The translations under genes were made by a program, and so were the position numbers. Of a stretch of DNA of 5,607 bases, positions 5,045-5,607 are shown piece by piece; position 1 is the stretch's first letter; each line of letters begins with the position of its first letter. Source of the stretch: an uncultured Actinomycetes bacterium (GTDB lineage Bacteria; Actinomycetota; Actinomycetes; Nanopelagicales; Nanopelagicaceae); the NCBI GenBank assembly GCA_903832395.1, contig CAILBF010000018.1, positions 1-5,607 on the forward strand, read 5' to 3'. Under the pieces are notes generated by a model. That model did not search any database. It was not told the origin of the DNA and was given only the letters and a program-made list of their open reading frames with translations.

Positions 5045-5607
5045 TACATGGGTTCCAAGTGATGAAAATGAAAAGTCATCACCAGAGTTCGATCTCTTTG
5101 CCCCAAATACTGAAGACAATCTTCAAGAGGTGTTGGCTAAGGGAAGTTACAAGTGGACGAATAAGTACACCGCAGTCTTTGCTCTTGCACTCCTCGTCGT
5201 AACAAGTACATCTGCTGGAATTTGGTATGGACATCGTTCAGCATCTAGTGGAACTGGTATTTCAGGGCTAGCAAGCGCTGCTGGATTTGCACGCGCGGGT
5301 CGAAATGGTGGATTCGGTGGTGCATCTGCATCTCCAACTGGTGGCGGCGCTGCTGCATTTGCTGGTGGCGGATTTGGTGGCGGGCGTGGAACTCCTGGAG
5401 TCGTTGCATCTGTTAAAGGAAAAAGCGTCACAGTAACTTTAGATACTGATCCCGCAACACCGTTGAAAGCTGGCGATAGCGTTTCAGTTCGCAACTCTGG
5501 CGGTGGACAAGCACCTGCTGGTGTAGCGCCACAAACTCCGGGTGCCTCAGTTCCGTCGGGCGCACCACAAGCAGGAAATGGTGCAGGGCGCGGTGGCGGT
5601 GTTGGCG
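5037..5607 (+). CDS. Single-pass Gly-rich membrane protein of the exporter operon (3' end missing)
   Basis: This open frame runs without a stop from the ATG at 5037 to the window edge (190 codons plus one base). It begins in the +1 frame relative to the permease, overlapping it by eight bases. The N-terminus (1-43) is polar and acidic, probably cytoplasmic. A transmembrane helix spans about 44-63 (from YTAVFALALLVV). An exported Gly/Ala/Ser-rich segment follows (about 67-119, containing GGFGGASAS and GGFGGGRG). Then comes a small beta-rich stretch, PGVVASVKGKSVTVTL to GDSVSVRN (120-153), resembling the short repeated beta elements of DUF5666-like secreted proteins (weak similarity by eye). 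The visible end is Pro/Gly/Ala-rich. I do not recognise a named family. Its position, coupling and shared Gly-rich motif suggest an accessory subunit of the exporter. Reading frame and coding nature are well supported; function is unknown. Confidence 0.8.
   Translation, partial: MSNTWVPSDENEKSSPEFDLFAPNTEDNLQEVLAKGSYKWTNKYTAVFALALLVVTSTSAGIWYGHRSASSGTGISGLASAAGFARAGRNGGFGGASASPTGGGAAAFAGGGFGGGRGTPGVVASVKGKSVTVTLDTDPATPLKAGDSVSVRNSGGGQAPAGVAPQTPGASVPSGAPQAGNGAGRGGGVG

Noticed and set aside
5147..5494. Minus-strand open frame near the right edge
   Set aside because: It is Pro/Ala-rich because it lies opposite Gly-rich codons of the real plus-strand gene. The plus-strand frame is coupled to the permease and has a transmembrane helix.

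Overview
The window looks like a compact, moderate-GC bacterial chromosome segment with six genes, all on the + strand and almost without spacers. Three things suggest a streamlined, low-GC actinobacterium, for example a freshwater Nanopelagicales (acI) type: the exported FMN-binding protein with a Pro/Ala linker, the Gly-rich exported tails, and a gene start with no Shine-Dalgarno sequence (leaderless-like). This assignment is inferred from style and not from a marker gene.

Region 1 (1-1353) is a flavinylation module. A membrane-anchored or secreted FMN-binding-domain protein (20-598) overlaps by one base an ApbE-family FAD:protein FMN transferase (598-1353). The second enzyme most likely attaches FMN covalently to the first protein, giving an extracytoplasmic flavin electron carrier. 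Its redox partner probably lies upstream, outside the window.

Region 2 (1354-1416) is the only intergenic gap, 63 bases long. It has no convincing terminator but has plausible promoter elements placed so that transcription could begin at or just before the next ATG.

Region 3 (1417-5607) is a MacAB/YknXYZ-type ABC exporter operon: adaptor (HlyD/MacA-like), ATPase (MacB/LolD-like) and FtsX/MacB-type permease. It is followed by a fourth gene that runs off the right edge and encodes a single-pass, Gly-rich membrane protein. Start/stop overlaps of 1, 4 and 8 bases indicate tight translational coupling. The adaptor and permease should form a mechanotransmission exporter acting on a substrate at the outer face of the membrane. 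No TolC-like gene is visible, and the adaptor hairpin ends in a cysteine-containing loop. The substrate cannot be read from the sequence.

The most unusual points are the unlisted fourth exporter gene, the GGFGG-type segments shared by the permease and that gene (the adaptor also ends in a Gly-rich tail), the paired cysteines in the exported parts of both adaptor and permease, the Ser in place of Thr at the predicted flavinylation site, and the apparently leaderless adaptor start. No RNA genes, insertion sequences, CRISPR arrays or attachment sites were seen.
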